Shown piece after piece: positions 23,504 through 33,101 of a stretch of 33,190 nt of DNA (within the stretch, counting starts at the first letter, position 1; each line of letters begins with the position of its first letter). Origin of the DNA: Bradyrhizobium sp. (GTDB lineage Bacteria > Pseudomonadota > Alphaproteobacteria > Rhizobiales > Xanthobacteraceae). Made by a program: the position numbers and the translations under genes. The stretch lies in the NCBI RefSeq assembly GCF_004799445.1, contig NZ_SSNA01000074.1:1-33190 (forward strand), in the 5' to 3' direction. Below the pieces are notes generated by a model. It saw nothing but the letters and a program-made list of their open reading frames with translations. It did not search any database and was not told the origin of the DNA.

Positions 23504-24751
23504 ATGGTGAACCAAGGCGCTAAATCCCGGCTTTCCCGGCTTCGCGAGATTCCGCGCGCGGTGTGGGCGCTCGGCTTCGTCTCGCTCTTGATGGACACGT
23601 CCTCCGAGATCATCCACGCCTTGCTGCCGGTCTATCTCGTCACGGCGCTCGGCGCATCGATGGTGACGGTCGGCTTCATCGAAGGCATCGCCGAAGCTAC
23701 CGCCTCGATCACCAAGGTGTTTTCCGGCGCGATCTCCGACTGGCTGGGCAAGCGTAAATTGCTGGCGGTCATCGGCTATGGATTGGCGGCATTGACAAAG
23801 CCGATCTTCCCGCTGGCGCCGTCGGTCGGGTGGCTGTTCGCGGCGCGCTTCATCGATCGCATCGGCAAGGGCATTCGGGGGGCGCCGCGCGATGCGTTGA
23901 TTGCCGATATTACGCCGGCGCATTTGCGCGGCGCGAGTTTCGGGCTGCGTCAATCGCTGGACACCGCGGGCGCCTTCATCGGCCCGGCGCTCGCCATCGC
24001 CTTGATGTGGCTGACGGCGAACAATTTTCGCACCGTGTTCTGGGTGGCGGTTATTCCGGGGTTTCTCTGCGTGGCGCTGCTGGTGTTCGGGATAGAGGAG
24101 CCCGAGCGCCCTGCCGGACTTCGCAAGGTGCGCTCGCCATTGAGCGTCGTTGAGCTGAAACGGCTTGGCGCGGCGTACTGGTTTGTCGTCGGCATTGCGG
24201 TGGTGTTCTCGCTGGCGCGGTTCAGCGAGGCTTTCCTGATCCTCCGCGCCCAGGCGGTCGGCCTGCCGGTGATGCTGGTGCCGCTGGTTCTGGTGCTGAT
24301 GAACGTGGTCTATTCGCTGGCGGCCTATCCGGCCGGCGTCTTGTCGGATCGCGTCAACCGCCTCGCGCTTCTCGGCATCGGTTTCGGCTTGCTGGTGGCG
24401 GCCGACCTGGTGCTCGCCTTCACCAACGGTCTTGCCGGCGTTGCCGTCGGGGTCGCCCTGTGGGGATTGCACATGGGGTTCACGCAAGGGCTGCTGGCCA
24501 CGCTGGTGGCGGACACCGCCCCGCCGGAATTGCGCGGCACCGCCTTTGGCATGTTCAACCTGCTCAGCGGACTTTCGCTGATGGTCGCCAGCGTGCTCGC
24601 GGGAGAATTATGGGAACGCATCGGGCCGCAGGGCACTTTCCTCGCCGGCGCGGTGTTGACGGTGCTTGCCCTCGCCGGACTTGCGGCGGCCCGCCGGATC
24701 GCGCCCGAAGTTGGCGAAAGCCACAAATCCGATGAGGGCACGATGAAATGA
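23504..24751 (+). CDS. MFS transporter
   Basis: 415 residues, about 12 membrane helices, from MVNQGAKSRLSRLREIPRAV at 23504. An upstream frame to 23381 would overlap the divergent gene's start and is less likely; a GTG at 23495 is also possible. The MFS signature between helices 2 and 3 appears as SGAISDWLGKRKLL, and its counterpart in the second half as AGVLSDRVNRLALL. GAPRDALIADITPAHLRGASFG and the matching DTAPPELRGTAFGMFN are the half-repeat motifs of drug-efflux-like carriers. Substrate and direction cannot be read from the sequence; export of a small molecule is the likeliest role. It converges with the chemoreceptor gene downstream. Confidence 0.88.
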   Translation: MVNQGAKSRLSRLREIPRAVWALGFVSLLMDTSSEIIHALLPVYLVTALGASMVTVGFIEGIAEATASITKVFSGAISDWLGKRKLLAVIGYGLAALTKPIFPLAPSVGWLFAARFIDRIGKGIRGAPRDALIADITPAHLRGASFGLRQSLDTAGAFIGPALAIALMWLTANNFRTVFWVAVIPGFLCVALLVFGIEEPERPAGLRKVRSPLSVVELKRLGAAYWFVVGIAVVFSLARFSEAFLILRAQAVGLPVMLVPLVLVLMNVVYSLAAYPAGVLSDRVNRLALLGIGFGLLVAADLVLAFTNGLAGVAVGVALWGLHMGFTQGLLATLVADTAPPELRGTAFGMFNLLSGLSLMVASVLAGELWERIGPQGTFLAGAVLTVLALAGLAAARRIAPEVGESHKSDEGTMK

Positions 24752-24808
24752 GATCTGTGCTGCGACGCCACGGAGGTGAGCCGAACCGTTGCCTCGCGCC
24801 CGATGACT

Positions 24809-26236
24809 TCAGGACTGCCGAAAGCCCATGCGGAACGCGCCCCAGTGGCGGCCGCTGACGATTATCGGCGACGAGAGGTCCTTCATCAGGACGAAATTGC
24901 CGCCGCCCATGTCGCGCCGGTAGGTTTGCAGCAGAAACGGCTTCCTGTTCGCCGCCACCTTTTTCACCGCGCGATCGTTGAACAGCCGCCGGTTGCGGCA
25001 ATTGGCGTTGTTCCAGACCGGGTCAGGCCCCTGTGGCAGGCGATAGTTCGGATTATGGGTTGGAAGATAGCCGCCCTTGGCCCATGCCACGCAAAACACG
25101 ATGCGGGGATCGATCTTTTGAATCGGATCCTGGATCGGCGGCAGGATCCGGTCGGTGAATTCGACATAGGAAGTCATGTATTGCTTGGGATCGGTGCCCG
25201 GAATTTCGCGGTAGTTCTCGTCCATCAATTGATCGAGACGAATGTCGCCGCGCCCGATCGCGGTCTCGAAAGCCGCCGAAATCTGTTTGGCGGTATCGAT
25301 CACGACGCGGATCAGCGGTGCGTCCGAGGTCTCCACCCCGCTATCGGCGATCAGTTCGATCAGGTTCTCGGAAAGGTCGAGCAGCCTGGCGACCCGGTCG
25401 TCGGCGTGCTTGAGGTCGGTCGAGGACAGATCGACGCCCTGGGCGAGATGGCCGAGTTCGTCGATCACCATGTCGCAATGCGCGAGATTGGAGTTCGCCG
25501 CCCTGGCGACCCCGTCGATCTCCTGGGTGACCGCGGTGAAGCCATCCTGAACGCGAACGATGATGCCCTGGATCTGCCCGGCGCCCTCGCCGGCGTTCTT
25601 CGCCCGCAGCGAGGCGTCGCCGCTCTCGCCGATCAGGCTGCCGACCTGGCCGTCGAGATCGCGAACGGTATCGCCGATCAGATGCGTCGCCTGGCGGGTC
25701 GCCTCCGCGAGGTTTTTCACCTCGCTGGCGACGACCGCAAAGCCGCGCCCGGCGGTGCCGGCGCGCGCCGCCTCGATGGTGGCATTCAGCGCCAGCAGGT
25801 TGGTCTGCTTGGCGATCGCCTCGATCGAACCCGATACCTTGGCGACCTGCGCCAGCGCGCTTCCGACCGCAGCAAGACGGTGTTCGATGCGCCCCACCGC
25901 TTCGATCAATTCGGCGATATGCTGCACCGCCGTCTCCACCACGGTGCGCGATTGCATGATTTCACCGACCGCGGCCGAGGTCGCGGTCTGCACCGCCCGC
26001 GATGCGGTGGCGATATCGTGATTGGCCGAAACCATCGTCTCGGCGGTCTTCTGAAGATGCCCGAAACGGTCGGACTGGATCGAAACGCGGCCGGCGACTT
26101 CCTGCAGATTGCCGGCGACGTCCGCCAGCTCGACGCCGAGGCCGCCGATCCGATTCGCAAGCTGGTCGACCAGGCGTTCGCTATTCGAGGGCGTGGCCGC
26201 CGCGCCTTCCAGTGGTGTTGGCTGTGCAACCGACAT
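24809..26236 (-). CDS. Soluble methyl-accepting chemotaxis protein (first of tandem pair)
   Basis: 475 residues. I choose the ATG at 26236 because GGAGG lies nine bases upstream; an ATG at 26278 lacks a ribosome site. No membrane helix, so a cytoplasmic receptor. The coiled-coil signalling hairpin is at about 141-177 ([20 protein letters not shown], then [16 protein letters not shown]), which contacts CheA/CheW. The C-terminal 155 residues form a separate domain ([19 protein letters not shown] ... [14 protein letters not shown] ... [17 protein letters not shown]) shared with the next gene's product and probably the sensor. The receptor is thus arranged signalling-first, sensor-last. Ligand unknown. 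It starts 44 bases after the stop of its paralogue. Confidence 0.88.
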   Translation of the reverse strand: MSVAQPTPLEGAAATPSNSERLVDQLANRIGGLGVELADVAGNLQEVAGRVSIQSDRFGHLQKTAETMVSANHDIATASRAVQTATSAAVGEIMQSRTVVETAVQHIAELIEAVGRIEHRLAAVGSALAQVAKVSGSIEAIAKQTNLLALNATIEAARAGTAGRGFAVVASEVKNLAEATRQATHLIGDTVRDLDGQVGSLIGESGDASLRAKNAGEGAGQIQGIIVRVQDGFTAVTQEIDGVARAANSNLAHCDMVIDELGHLAQGVDLSSTDLKHADDRVARLLDLSENLIELIADSGVETSDAPLIRVVIDTAKQISAAFETAIGRGDIRLDQLMDENYREIPGTDPKQYMTSYVEFTDRILPPIQDPIQKIDPRIVFCVAWAKGGYLPTHNPNYRLPQGPDPVWNNANCRNRRLFNDRAVKKVAANRKPFLLQTYRRDMGGGNFVLMKDLSSPIIVSGRHWGAFRMGFRQS

Positions 26237-26280
26237 CGCGGCATTCCTCCGGGTCAACGAATCCGACGATTGACTCATGC

Positions 26281-28041
26281 TCAAAGCTTGTACGCGGTGC
26301 GGAATCCGCCCCAGTGCCGGCCATTGACGCGGACCGGCACGTCGATCTCGCGCATCATGACGGTTTTGCCGTTGCCCATGTCGCGGGCGTAGCTCTGGAT
26401 CAGATAGGAGCGCAGGTTGCGTCCGGCGGCAAGGCCGGCCGGATCGTTGAATATCCGCCGGTTGCGGCTGTTGGCCGTGTTCCAGGCGACATCGCCGGGG
26501 CGTTGCGGATGGGAATAGATCTTGTTGTGCACCGGCAGGTAGCCGTTGCGGTCGATCATCACGCAGAACGCCATCCGCGGGTCCTTGGCGAGGAAGGCTT
26601 CCTGAAACGGCGGCAGCGCGCGATCCGCCCAGTTGAGGATCCGGGTGCGGTGCTGCACCGGATTGGTGCCCGGTATCTCGACATAATCGGTGTCGAACAT
26701 GTCATCGATCGAGATCGCGCCGCTCGCGACGGCGTCCTCGAAAATCCGGGTCAGCGCGGTGCCGGCCTCCATGGCGCGGGTGACGAATTCGGTGTTTTCG
26801 TCGTGGATCGACCACAATTTGTCTTCGATTTTTTCCTTGAGCTCGGCACCGGGCGTCTCGAAACCCGCCTGCACGCCTGCTTTCGATTTCTCGCCGGTGC
26901 GAATCCTGCACGCGCCGATGCCCTCCAGCGTGGCATTGAGCGTTTGATTCAGCGGCAGCGCCTCGGCCTCCGATCCGCCGATCAGGATGCTTTCCAGGGA
27001 AATCTCGTAGACCGACGCGGTGATCGGGCCGCGCGCGCTCTGGATTTCGATTTTGAGGTTGCACGGCAGCCGCTCCCGCTTGCGCCGGTCGGCCTGAGGG
27101 TCCTGGCCGAGCAGCACCGCGCAGCGGGCTTTCAGTTTTTGCGCAAACAGGGTGACGGCCTTGCCGGCACTGGCGACGTGCTCGCCATGGGCCTCGGCTT
27201 CCTTGGCCGCGCTGTCGATCTCGGCTGCACTGTCGCCGACCGAGACGATGAAATTCGACGCGGTGGCGGCGTTGTCGGAGATCTCGCTCGTGGTCTGGGT
27301 CTGCTCGCTGACCGCGCCGTTGACGTTTTCGAACACCGGCCGGATCGCCTCGATCGCCTGCGAGATCCGGTGCACGGCATCGACCGAGCCGGCGGCATCT
27401 TTCTGCAGCGCGTCGATCCTCTTCTTGATCTCTTCGGTGGCGTCCTGGGTCTGCACCGCGAGCGCCTTGACCTCGGAGGCGACCACAGCGAAGCCGCGTC
27501 CGGCGGTGCCGGCCCGCGCCGCCTCGATTGTGGAGTTGAGCGCCAGCAGCGTGGTCTGCCGGGCGATCTGCGAGATCAGGTTGACGACGTTGCCGATCGC
27601 GGCCGAGGATTCCTTGAGCCGATCGACATTGAGGCTGGCTTCCTGGGCGGCGGCGCTGGCCTGATCGGCGAGCTTGCTGGCGTCGCGCACCTGCGACCCG
27701 ATGCCCTCCGCCGACTGGGTGAACTTGTCGGCGGCCTGCGAGAAGGTGGTCGCGGTGCCCTGCGCGGCGCTGGTGCGTCCGGTGAGGGCGTCGGTGCGCT
27801 GGCGAATGGTGGAAAGCGTCGTCGCCGTCGCCTCCGCGCCGCCGGCGACCGAACTGGCCGCGCGCTCGAGCTGACGGATCATCCCGCCGAGTTCGAGTTC
27901 GAGCAGTTCGAGGATCTGCTTGGCGGAATCGGCGTCCGAGGTGCCCGGAATATCGGCAATAGAATCGGGCTTGGCCGCCAGCGGCTCGATGGCCGGCGCG
28001 GGCGGTTCAGGCGGGCGTTTTCGAAACAAGGCAAACGCCAT
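26281..28041 (-). CDS. Soluble methyl-accepting chemotaxis protein with PilZ-like insert
   Basis: 586 residues from [16 protein letters not shown] at 28041. Residues about 40-300 are the coiled-coil signalling region, with the hairpin tip at 160-196 ([20 protein letters not shown]). Residues about 319-395 look like a PilZ domain: RKRER fits the RxxxR c-di-GMP motif, but the second motif reads EISLES instead of (D/N)xSxxG, so binding may be weak or lost. Residues about 425-586 are the same C-terminal domain as in the downstream receptor ([41 protein letters not shown]). No membrane helix. The two receptors probably arose by duplication and may sense related cues. Confidence 0.88.
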   Translation of the reverse strand: MAFALFRKRPPEPPAPAIEPLAAKPDSIADIPGTSDADSAKQILELLELELGGMIRQLERAASSVAGGAEATATTLSTIRQRTDALTGRTSAAQGTATTFSQAADKFTQSAEGIGSQVRDASKLADQASAAAQEASLNVDRLKESSAAIGNVVNLISQIARQTTLLALNSTIEAARAGTAGRGFAVVASEVKALAVQTQDATEEIKKRIDALQKDAAGSVDAVHRISQAIEAIRPVFENVNGAVSEQTQTTSEISDNAATASNFIVSVGDSAAEIDSAAKEAEAHGEHVASAGKAVTLFAQKLKARCAVLLGQDPQADRRKRERLPCNLKIEIQSARGPITASVYEISLESILIGGSEAEALPLNQTLNATLEGIGACRIRTGEKSKAGVQAGFETPGAELKEKIEDKLWSIHDENTEFVTRAMEAGTALTRIFEDAVASGAISIDDMFDTDYVEIPGTNPVQHRTRILNWADRALPPFQEAFLAKDPRMAFCVMIDRNGYLPVHNKIYSHPQRPGDVAWNTANSRNRRIFNDPAGLAAGRNLRSYLIQSYARDMGNGKTVMMREIDVPVRVNGRHWGGFRTAYKL

Positions 28042-28164
28042 GGACACTCTCGGCCAATGAGGATTGGGCCGGTATGCTGCCATCCCCGTGTGAAATCAGG
28101 GTTAACATTTGCCTCATTTGCAGGCAGCTGGCACTACTGCGTTACCGAAAACGCAGGCAAATCT

Positions 28165-28193
28165 TTGATTTTGGCAGGTCCCCGGCCTATAAC
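28165..28193 (+). promoter_or_regulatory. Sigma-70-type promoter for yebC
   Basis: TTGATT (28165-28170), a 17-base spacer and TATAAC (28188-28193) lie about 50 bases upstream of the yebC ATG. Both hexamers are close to consensus and the spacing is ideal. Confidence 0.55.
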
Positions 28194-28243
28194 GCCGCGC
28201 TTTCCACTAAAGACCAACCCGGACGAATCCCGAAAGAATCCGC

Positions 28244-28990
28244 ATGGCCGGACATTCCCAGTTCAAGAACATCATGCACCGCAAGGGCCGGCAGGATGCC
28301 CAGAAATCGAAGCTGTTCAGCAAGCTGGCGCGGGAAATCACCGTGGCGGCCAAGATGGGCCAGCCCGATCCTTCGATGAACGCACGGCTGCGCGCCGCGA
28401 TCATCTCCGCCCGCCAGGAAAACATGTCGAAGGACTCGATCGAGCGCGCGGTGAAGAAAGCGAGCGGCGGCGAGAGCGAGAATTACGACGAGATTCGGTA
28501 CGAGGGTTATGGTCCGGGCGGCGTCGCCGTGATCGTCGAGGCGCTGACCGACAACCGCAACCGCGCCGCGTCCGACATCCGCTCCTACTTCACCAAATCG
28601 GGCGGCAATCTCGGCGAAACCGGCTCGGTTGCGTTCATGTTCGATCGCACCGGCATCATCGAATATGACGCCAAGGTGGCATCCGACGATGCGATGCTGG
28701 ACGCGGCGATCGAGGCCGGCGCCGACGACGTGTCGTCGAGCGAAAATGGCCACGAGATCTACGCCTCGCCGGAGACGTTCCGCGAAGTCGCCAAGGCACT
28801 GGAGGCGAAATTCGGCGAGGCGCGCAAGGCGGCGCTGACCTGGAAACCGCAGAACACGGTGCCGGTGGACGACGAGACCGGCGAGAAGCTGTTGAAGCTG
28901 ATCGATCTTTTGAACGAGCATGACGACGTGCAGAACGTCTATGCCAATTTCGAGGTCTCGGACGCGCTGGTCGCCAAAATGGGCGGGTGA
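28244..28990 (+). CDS. yebC: YebC/PmpR-family protein
   Basis: 248 residues, full length. The N-terminus [20 protein letters not shown] is the family signature (usually GHSKWxNIxHRK), followed by [11 protein letters not shown], the acidic second domain with [20 protein letters not shown] and [20 protein letters not shown], and the third domain ending [18 protein letters not shown]. Members have been described as DNA-binding regulators, and more recently as helpers of translation through difficult peptide stretches; which applies here is open. It stands immediately before ruvCAB, a placement conserved in many bacteria. Cytoplasmic. Confidence 0.94.
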   Translation: MAGHSQFKNIMHRKGRQDAQKSKLFSKLAREITVAAKMGQPDPSMNARLRAAIISARQENMSKDSIERAVKKASGGESENYDEIRYEGYGPGGVAVIVEALTDNRNRAASDIRSYFTKSGGNLGETGSVAFMFDRTGIIEYDAKVASDDAMLDAAIEAGADDVSSSENGHEIYASPETFREVAKALEAKFGEARKAALTWKPQNTVPVDDETGEKLLKLIDLLNEHDDVQNVYANFEVSDALVAKMGG

Positions 28991-29021
28991 CCAGGTTGTC
29001 AGTGTCACTCCATTCTCGGCA

Positions 29022-29119
29022 GTCGTCGCCCGGCTCGACCGGGCGATCCAGTATTCCGCGAATTCGAGGTTCATCGCCGGCGCCTCGGCGTACTGGATCC
29101 CCGCTTTCGCGGGGATGAC
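29022..29119. repeat. Palindromic repeat between yebC and ruvC
   Basis: gatccagtattccgcg and ggcgtactggatcc face each other, flanked by hairpins (cgcccggctcgaccgggcg; ccccgctttcgcgggg). Same family as 20361-20500. It ends about 47 bases before the ruvC ATG. Confidence 0.65.
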
Positions 29120-29165
29120 ATTCCGTTTGTGTTTCGTTCCCGCCCCGCGGGCGTTATCAATAGCC

Positions 29166-29693
29166 ATGACATCTCCGCCGATTCGCCACCCTGTCCGCAT
29201 CCTTGGCATCGATCCGGGCTTGCGCCGCACCGGTTGGGGCGTGATCGAGGTTGACGGCAACCGCCTGAGCTATGTCGGTTGCGGCTCGGTGGAACCGCCG
29301 GAAGGCCTGCCGCTGGCAAGCCGCCTGCTGGCGATCCACGAGGGGCTAGCCGCCGTGCTCGGCGACTTTCGCCCCGCTGAAGCCGCCGTCGAACAGACCT
29401 TTGTCAACAAGGACGGCGTCGCCACCTTGAAGCTCGGACAGGCGCGCGGCGTTGCGATGCTGGCACCGGCGATGTTCGGGATATCGGTCGCGGAATACGC
29501 CCCGAATCAGGTGAAGAAGACCGTGGTCGGCGCCGGCCATGCCGACAAGAACCAGATTCTGGTGATGCTGAAGATCCTGCTGCCGAAGGCCGAGCCCAAA
29601 TCCGCCGACGCCGCGGACGCGCTCGCGATCGCCATCACGCACGCGCATCACCGCCAGAGCGCGGCGCTGCGGTTGAGGGTGGTGGGGGTTTAA
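29166..29693 (+). CDS. ruvC: Holliday junction resolvase RuvC
   Basis: 175 residues from the ATG at 29166; the frame is open further upstream, but that part runs through a repeat and the yebC tail. RuvC cuts Holliday junctions symmetrically. Three of the four acidic active-site residues are seen directly: Asp in [16 protein letters not shown], Glu in [11 protein letters not shown], and the Asp pair region in [18 protein letters not shown]. The loop [19 protein letters not shown] matches the DNA-contact region. No clear ribosome site is present. ruvA and ruvB follow, but a repeat of about 190 bases separates ruvC from ruvA. Confidence 0.95.
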   Translation: MTSPPIRHPVRILGIDPGLRRTGWGVIEVDGNRLSYVGCGSVEPPEGLPLASRLLAIHEGLAAVLGDFRPAEAAVEQTFVNKDGVATLKLGQARGVAMLAPAMFGISVAEYAPNQVKKTVVGAGHADKNQILVMLKILLPKAEPKSADAADALAIAITHAHHRQSAALRLRVVGV

Positions 29694-29715
29694 TGGACGC
29701 CGGTGTGCGCGGAAC

Positions 29716-29905
29716 CTCCACCCCCAACCCCTCCCCGCAAGGGGGAGGGGAGTTTAAGCATCGCGCCTTCTTACTCCCTCCCCCCTTGCGGGGGAGGGTT
29801 GGGGAGGGGGGTAGCCCCGAGTCGCTCTGCCCGAGTGGAGCCCCACCCCCGACCCCTAGGAGCGAGCTTCGCTCGTCTCGACCCCGCAAGGGGGAGGGGA
29901 GTTCG
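29716..29905. repeat. G/C-run repeat cluster between ruvC and ruvA
   Basis: Contains cccctccccgcaagggggag twice and the inverse ccccccttgcgggggagggt once, giving several possible hairpins, plus gagcgagcttcgctc. It inserts about 190 bases into the ruvC-ruvA junction. The sequence resembles, but is not the same as, the arms of elements A-D. Confidence 0.65.
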
Positions 29906-29925
29906 TGCACCCGTGGACTTCTGAA

Positions 29926-30543
29926 ATGATCGGCAAACTCAAGGGCCTGATCGACTCCTACGGCGAGGACTATGTCATCCTCGACGTCGGCGGCGTCGGC
30001 TATCAGGTGCATTGCTCCAGCCGCACGCTGCAGGCGCTGCCGTCGCCCGGCGAGGCCGCGGTGCTCTCGATCGAAACCTATGTCCGCGAGGATCAGATCA
30101 AATTGTTTGGTTTTCGCAGCGATACCGAACGTGAATGGTTTCGCCTGCTGCAGACGGTGCAGGGCGTCGGCGCCAAGGTCGCATTGGCGGTATTGAGCAC
30201 CCTGCCGCCATCCGATCTTGCGAACGCGATCGCGCTGCGTGACAAGGCCGCGGTGACGCGCACGCCCGGCGTCGGTCCGAAGGTGGCCGAGCGCATCGTC
30301 ACCGAACTGAAGGACAAGGCGCCTCACTTTGCCAACGTCGATCCGGCGCTGGTGCATCTGTCAGGCGCGATCGACAATGACCGCGTGCCGCGCCCGGTCA
30401 CCGACGCGATCTCGGCGCTGGTCAATCTCGGTTACGGCCAGCCGCAGGCGGCGGCCGCGATCGCCGGCGCCTCGCGCATCGCCGGTGAAAATGCCGAGAC
30501 CGCGCAGCTGATCCGGCTCGGGCTGAAGGAGCTGGCGAGATGA
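29926..30543 (+). CDS. ruvA: Holliday junction branch migration protein RuvA
   Basis: 205 residues from [20 protein letters not shown] at 29926. RuvA binds the four-way junction and loads RuvB. The N-terminal OB fold is followed by two helix-hairpin-helix motifs: [20 protein letters not shown] (about 71-90) and [20 protein letters not shown] (about 106-125). The C-terminal domain (about 158-205), [19 protein letters not shown], binds RuvB. The acidic pin residues lie in the OB-fold end. The ribosome site is weak (GGA, 11 bases away) because the upstream repeat reaches close to the start. Its stop overlaps the ruvB start (ATGA). Confidence 0.96.
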   Translation: MIGKLKGLIDSYGEDYVILDVGGVGYQVHCSSRTLQALPSPGEAAVLSIETYVREDQIKLFGFRSDTEREWFRLLQTVQGVGAKVALAVLSTLPPSDLANAIALRDKAAVTRTPGVGPKVAERIVTELKDKAPHFANVDPALVHLSGAIDNDRVPRPVTDAISALVNLGYGQPQAAAAIAGASRIAGENAETAQLIRLGLKELAR

Positions 30544-31589
30544 CCACGCCCTCCCGCATCGTCACACCCGAGCGCCGCACCGATGATGTCGGCGACACCG
30601 CGCTGCGCCCGCAGCTCTTGTCCGAATTTGTCGGCCAGGCGCAGGCGCGCGCCAATCTCTCGATTTTCATCGAGGCGGCGCGCAAGCGCGGCGAGGCGCT
30701 CGATCATGTGCTGTTCGTCGGTCCCCCCGGCCTTGGCAAGACCACGCTGGCGCAGATCGTCGCGCGCGAACTCGGCGTTGGCTTCCGCGCCACCTCTGGC
30801 CCCGTGATCGCCAAGGCCGGCGATCTCGCCGCACTTCTGACCAATCTCGAAGAGCGCGATGTGCTTTTCATCGACGAAATCCATCGTCTCAGCCCTGCGG
30901 TGGAGGAAGTGCTCTACCCGGCGATGGAGGATTTTCAGCTCGACCTCATCATCGGCGAGGGACCGGCCGCGCGCTCGGTCAAGATCGAGTTGGCGAAATT
31001 CACCCTGGTCGGCGCGACCACGCGCGCGGGCCTCCTGACCAATCCGCTGCGCGACCGTTTTGGCATACCCGTACGATTAAATTTCTACACGGAAGAGGAA
31101 CTCGAAAAGATCGTTACCCGCGGCGCCCGCGTGCTGCAGATCGGCATGACGCCGGATGGCGCCAACGAGATCGCCCGGCGCGCCCGTGGCACGCCGCGCA
31201 TCGCAGGAAGGCTGTTGCGGCGGGTGCGCGATTTTGCCTCCGCCGCGGACGCCGCCTCGATCGATCGCGCGATTGCCGACCACGCGCTGAGCGCGCTGGA
31301 GGTCGATGCCGCGGGTCTCGATGCCATGGACAGGCGTTATCTCTCAACGATCGCGATGAATTACGGCGGCGGCCCGGTCGGCGTGGAAACCATGGCGGCG
31401 GCGCTGTCGGAGCCGCGCGATGCCATCGAGGACATCATCGAGCCTTATCTGATCCAGTGCGGCTACCTGCAGCGCACGCCGCGCGGCCGTCTGTTGACCT
31501 CGCATGCCTTCCGCCATCTTGGCCTGGCCGAGCCCGCGCGCGATCCGGCGCAATTCGGATTGTTCGGCAGCGGAGGCGAGGACGCGTGA
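30540..31589 (+). CDS. ruvB: Holliday junction branch migration helicase RuvB
   Basis: 349 residues. The AAA+ motor of branch migration. The N-terminal [15 protein letters not shown] is the family start, with Walker [21 protein letters not shown] (about 60-78), Walker [21 protein letters not shown] (about 110-128), sensor 1 [11 protein letters not shown] and the arginine finger region [14 protein letters not shown]. The C-terminal winged helix ends [20 protein letters not shown], typical of RuvB. It overlaps ruvA by four bases and the NUDIX gene by one base (TGATG), so ruvA-ruvB-NUDIX form one transcription unit. Confidence 0.97.
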   Translation: MTTPSRIVTPERRTDDVGDTALRPQLLSEFVGQAQARANLSIFIEAARKRGEALDHVLFVGPPGLGKTTLAQIVARELGVGFRATSGPVIAKAGDLAALLTNLEERDVLFIDEIHRLSPAVEEVLYPAMEDFQLDLIIGEGPAARSVKIELAKFTLVGATTRAGLLTNPLRDRFGIPVRLNFYTEEELEKIVTRGARVLQIGMTPDGANEIARRARGTPRIAGRLLRRVRDFASAADAASIDRAIADHALSALEVDAAGLDAMDRRYLSTIAMNYGGGPVGVETMAAALSEPRDAIEDIIEPYLIQCGYLQRTPRGRLLTSHAFRHLGLAEPARDPAQFGLFGSGGEDA

Positions 31590-32014
31590 TGGATAGCGGT
31601 ACGATCAAAGTCGTGGCGGCGCTGATATGCGATGATGCGGGCCGGGTGTTGCTGGTGCGCAAGCGTGGAACGGCGGCCTTCATGCAGCCCGGCGGCAAGC
31701 GCGACCCCGGCGAAGACGACATCGCGGCCCTGTCACGCGAGATCGCGGAGGAGCTCGGTTGTGGTGTGGTCCGTGCCTCGGTGCGCCCTCTCGGCGAGTT
31801 CGATGCCATCGCCGCGAATGAACCCGGCTTTCGGGTGCAGGCCTGCCTGTATGGAATCGACGTGACCGGCGATATCACGCCGGGCCGCGAGATCGATGAG
31901 ATGATCTGGATTGATCCTTCGGCGCCTCCCGACATTCCGCTGGCGCCGCTGACCCGCGACCATGTTTTGCCGTTGGCCTCCTCAGGCCCGCGCAATCCGG
32001 CGCAGTTTGGTTAA
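31589..32014 (+). CDS. NUDIX hydrolase
   Basis: 141 residues. The NUDIX box is complete: GGKRDPGEDDIAALSREIAE followed by ELGC (about residues 37-60), fitting GX5EX7REUXEEXGU, the metal-binding signature for cleavage of nucleoside diphosphate derivatives. N-terminal IKVVAALICDDAGRVLLVRK is the usual first strand. The start ATG shares a base with the ruvB stop, so translation is coupled. The substrate is unknown; house-cleaning of oxidised or unusual nucleotides would suit a gene beside ruvAB, but that is inference. No signal peptide. Confidence 0.93.
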   Translation: MDSGTIKVVAALICDDAGRVLLVRKRGTAAFMQPGGKRDPGEDDIAALSREIAEELGCGVVRASVRPLGEFDAIAANEPGFRVQACLYGIDVTGDITPGREIDEMIWIDPSAPPDIPLAPLTRDHVLPLASSGPRNPAQFG

Positions 32015-32102
32015 CGCCGGCGCCGCTGGCTTTCTGAACACACGTTCCCCAATTCGGCTGCAATCCATTCCTAGAAAGAAGCTGCATCACAATTGACCAT
32101 CC

Positions 32103-33017
32103 ATGATCTCACGCCGCCATTTCTTCCGCTTCATTGCCGGGCTCGGCGCCTTCGGTGCCTCAACCACGGCCTACGGGTTCGGCATCGAGCCGACGCTGCG
32201 GCTCCGCGTCGCGCGGTATCATCTGCTGCCGCCAAAATGGCCGGCTGATTTCCAGCTCAAGATCGCCGTCATCGCCGACCTGCACGCCTGCGATCCCTGG
32301 ATGTCGCTGGAGCACATCGAGGCGATCGTCGAGCGCACCAATGCGCTCGACGCCGACCTCATCGTCATGCTCGGCGACTACGTCGCCGGCCACCGCCATG
32401 TGAGACGTTTCATTCCGGCCGGCGAATGGGCATCGGTACTCGCCGGGCTCAGGGCGCCGCTCGGCGTGCATGCGATCCTCGGCAATCACGACTGGTGGGA
32501 TGACAAGGCGGTGCAGCGCGAGGGCGAGGGGACCACGGCCGCCAGGCGCGCGCTCGAGGCCGCTGGCATTCCGGTGTACGAGAATGACGCCCAGCGTCTA
32601 AGCAAGGCCGGTCGCCCGTTCTGGCTGGCCGGTCTCGGCGATCAACTGGCCTATCTGCCGGCGAGGCGTTTCCGCCCGGTAAGGCGCATCGGCGTCGACG
32701 ATCTCGCCGCGACGCTGAAGAAGGTGACCGACGACGCGCCGGTCATTCTTCTGGCGCATGAACCCGATGTGGCCGTTCGCGTGCCGTCGCGGGTCGTGCT
32801 GCAACTGTCTGGTCATACCCATGGCGGACAGGTGCGGCTGTTCGGCTGGTCGCCGGTGTCGCCGTCCGGACAGCGGCTCTCCTATGGCCACATCCGCATG
32901 AATTGCGATGTCATCGTCTCCGGAGGTCTCGGTTGCAGCATCATGCCGTTCCGCCTCGGCGTTCCGCCGGAGATCGGTCTGGTGACGCTGGGTGGGCCGG
33001 GTCCGGCCGTGTCCTAG
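32103..33017 (+). CDS. Tat-exported metallophosphoesterase
   Basis: 304 residues. The N-terminus SRRHFFRFIAGLGAFGAS is a twin-arginine signal (SRRxFFR then a hydrophobic core), so the folded enzyme is probably exported to the periplasm. The calcineurin-like motifs are all present: IAVIADLHACDPW (DxH, about 57-69), VMLGDYVAGHRH (GD, about 87-98), AILGNHDWWDDK (GNHD, about 123-134), VILLAHEPDVAV and LQLSGHTHGGQVRLFG (GHTH, about 238-253). The arrangement resembles YkuE-type phosphoesterases. The substrate could be a lipid or nucleotide phosphate. It follows the NUDIX gene by 88 bases and may have its own promoter. Confidence 0.9.
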   Translation: MISRRHFFRFIAGLGAFGASTTAYGFGIEPTLRLRVARYHLLPPKWPADFQLKIAVIADLHACDPWMSLEHIEAIVERTNALDADLIVMLGDYVAGHRHVRRFIPAGEWASVLAGLRAPLGVHAILGNHDWWDDKAVQREGEGTTAARRALEAAGIPVYENDAQRLSKAGRPFWLAGLGDQLAYLPARRFRPVRRIGVDDLAATLKKVTDDAPVILLAHEPDVAVRVPSRVVLQLSGHTHGGQVRLFGWSPVSPSGQRLSYGHIRMNCDVIVSGGLGCSIMPFRLGVPPEIGLVTLGGPGPAVS

Positions 33018-33057
33018 TTCGCAGCGCCACGCGGCTCGCGCTTGCGCGCCAAACGGA

Positions 33058-33090
33058 TTTTGCGCAAAACGATTGCCTTCCAAGGCAATC
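33058..33090. promoter_or_regulatory. Two palindromes upstream of ybgC
   Basis: TTTTGCGCAAAA (33058-33069) is a perfect 12-base palindrome. GATTGCCTT-cc-AAGGCAATC (33071-33090) is a 9-base inverted repeat. Together they end 11 bases before the ybgC start, so they could be a regulator site or a leader hairpin near the ribosome site (GAGGG). Confidence 0.4.
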
Positions 33091-33101
33091 GAGGGCCGCA
33101 A

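Noticed and set aside
28129..28143. Sigma-54 promoter (TGGCAC...TTGC) upstream of yebC
   Set aside because: TGGCAC is present but the second element reads CGTT at the expected spacing. The TTGATT/TATAAC pair at 28165 is a better promoter.
26002..28668. Very long open frame on the plus strand opposite the chemoreceptor genes
   Set aside because: It lies antisense to two well-supported receptors, has low-complexity Arg/Gly/Ala-rich composition and no domain. High GC makes stop codons rare in such shadow frames.
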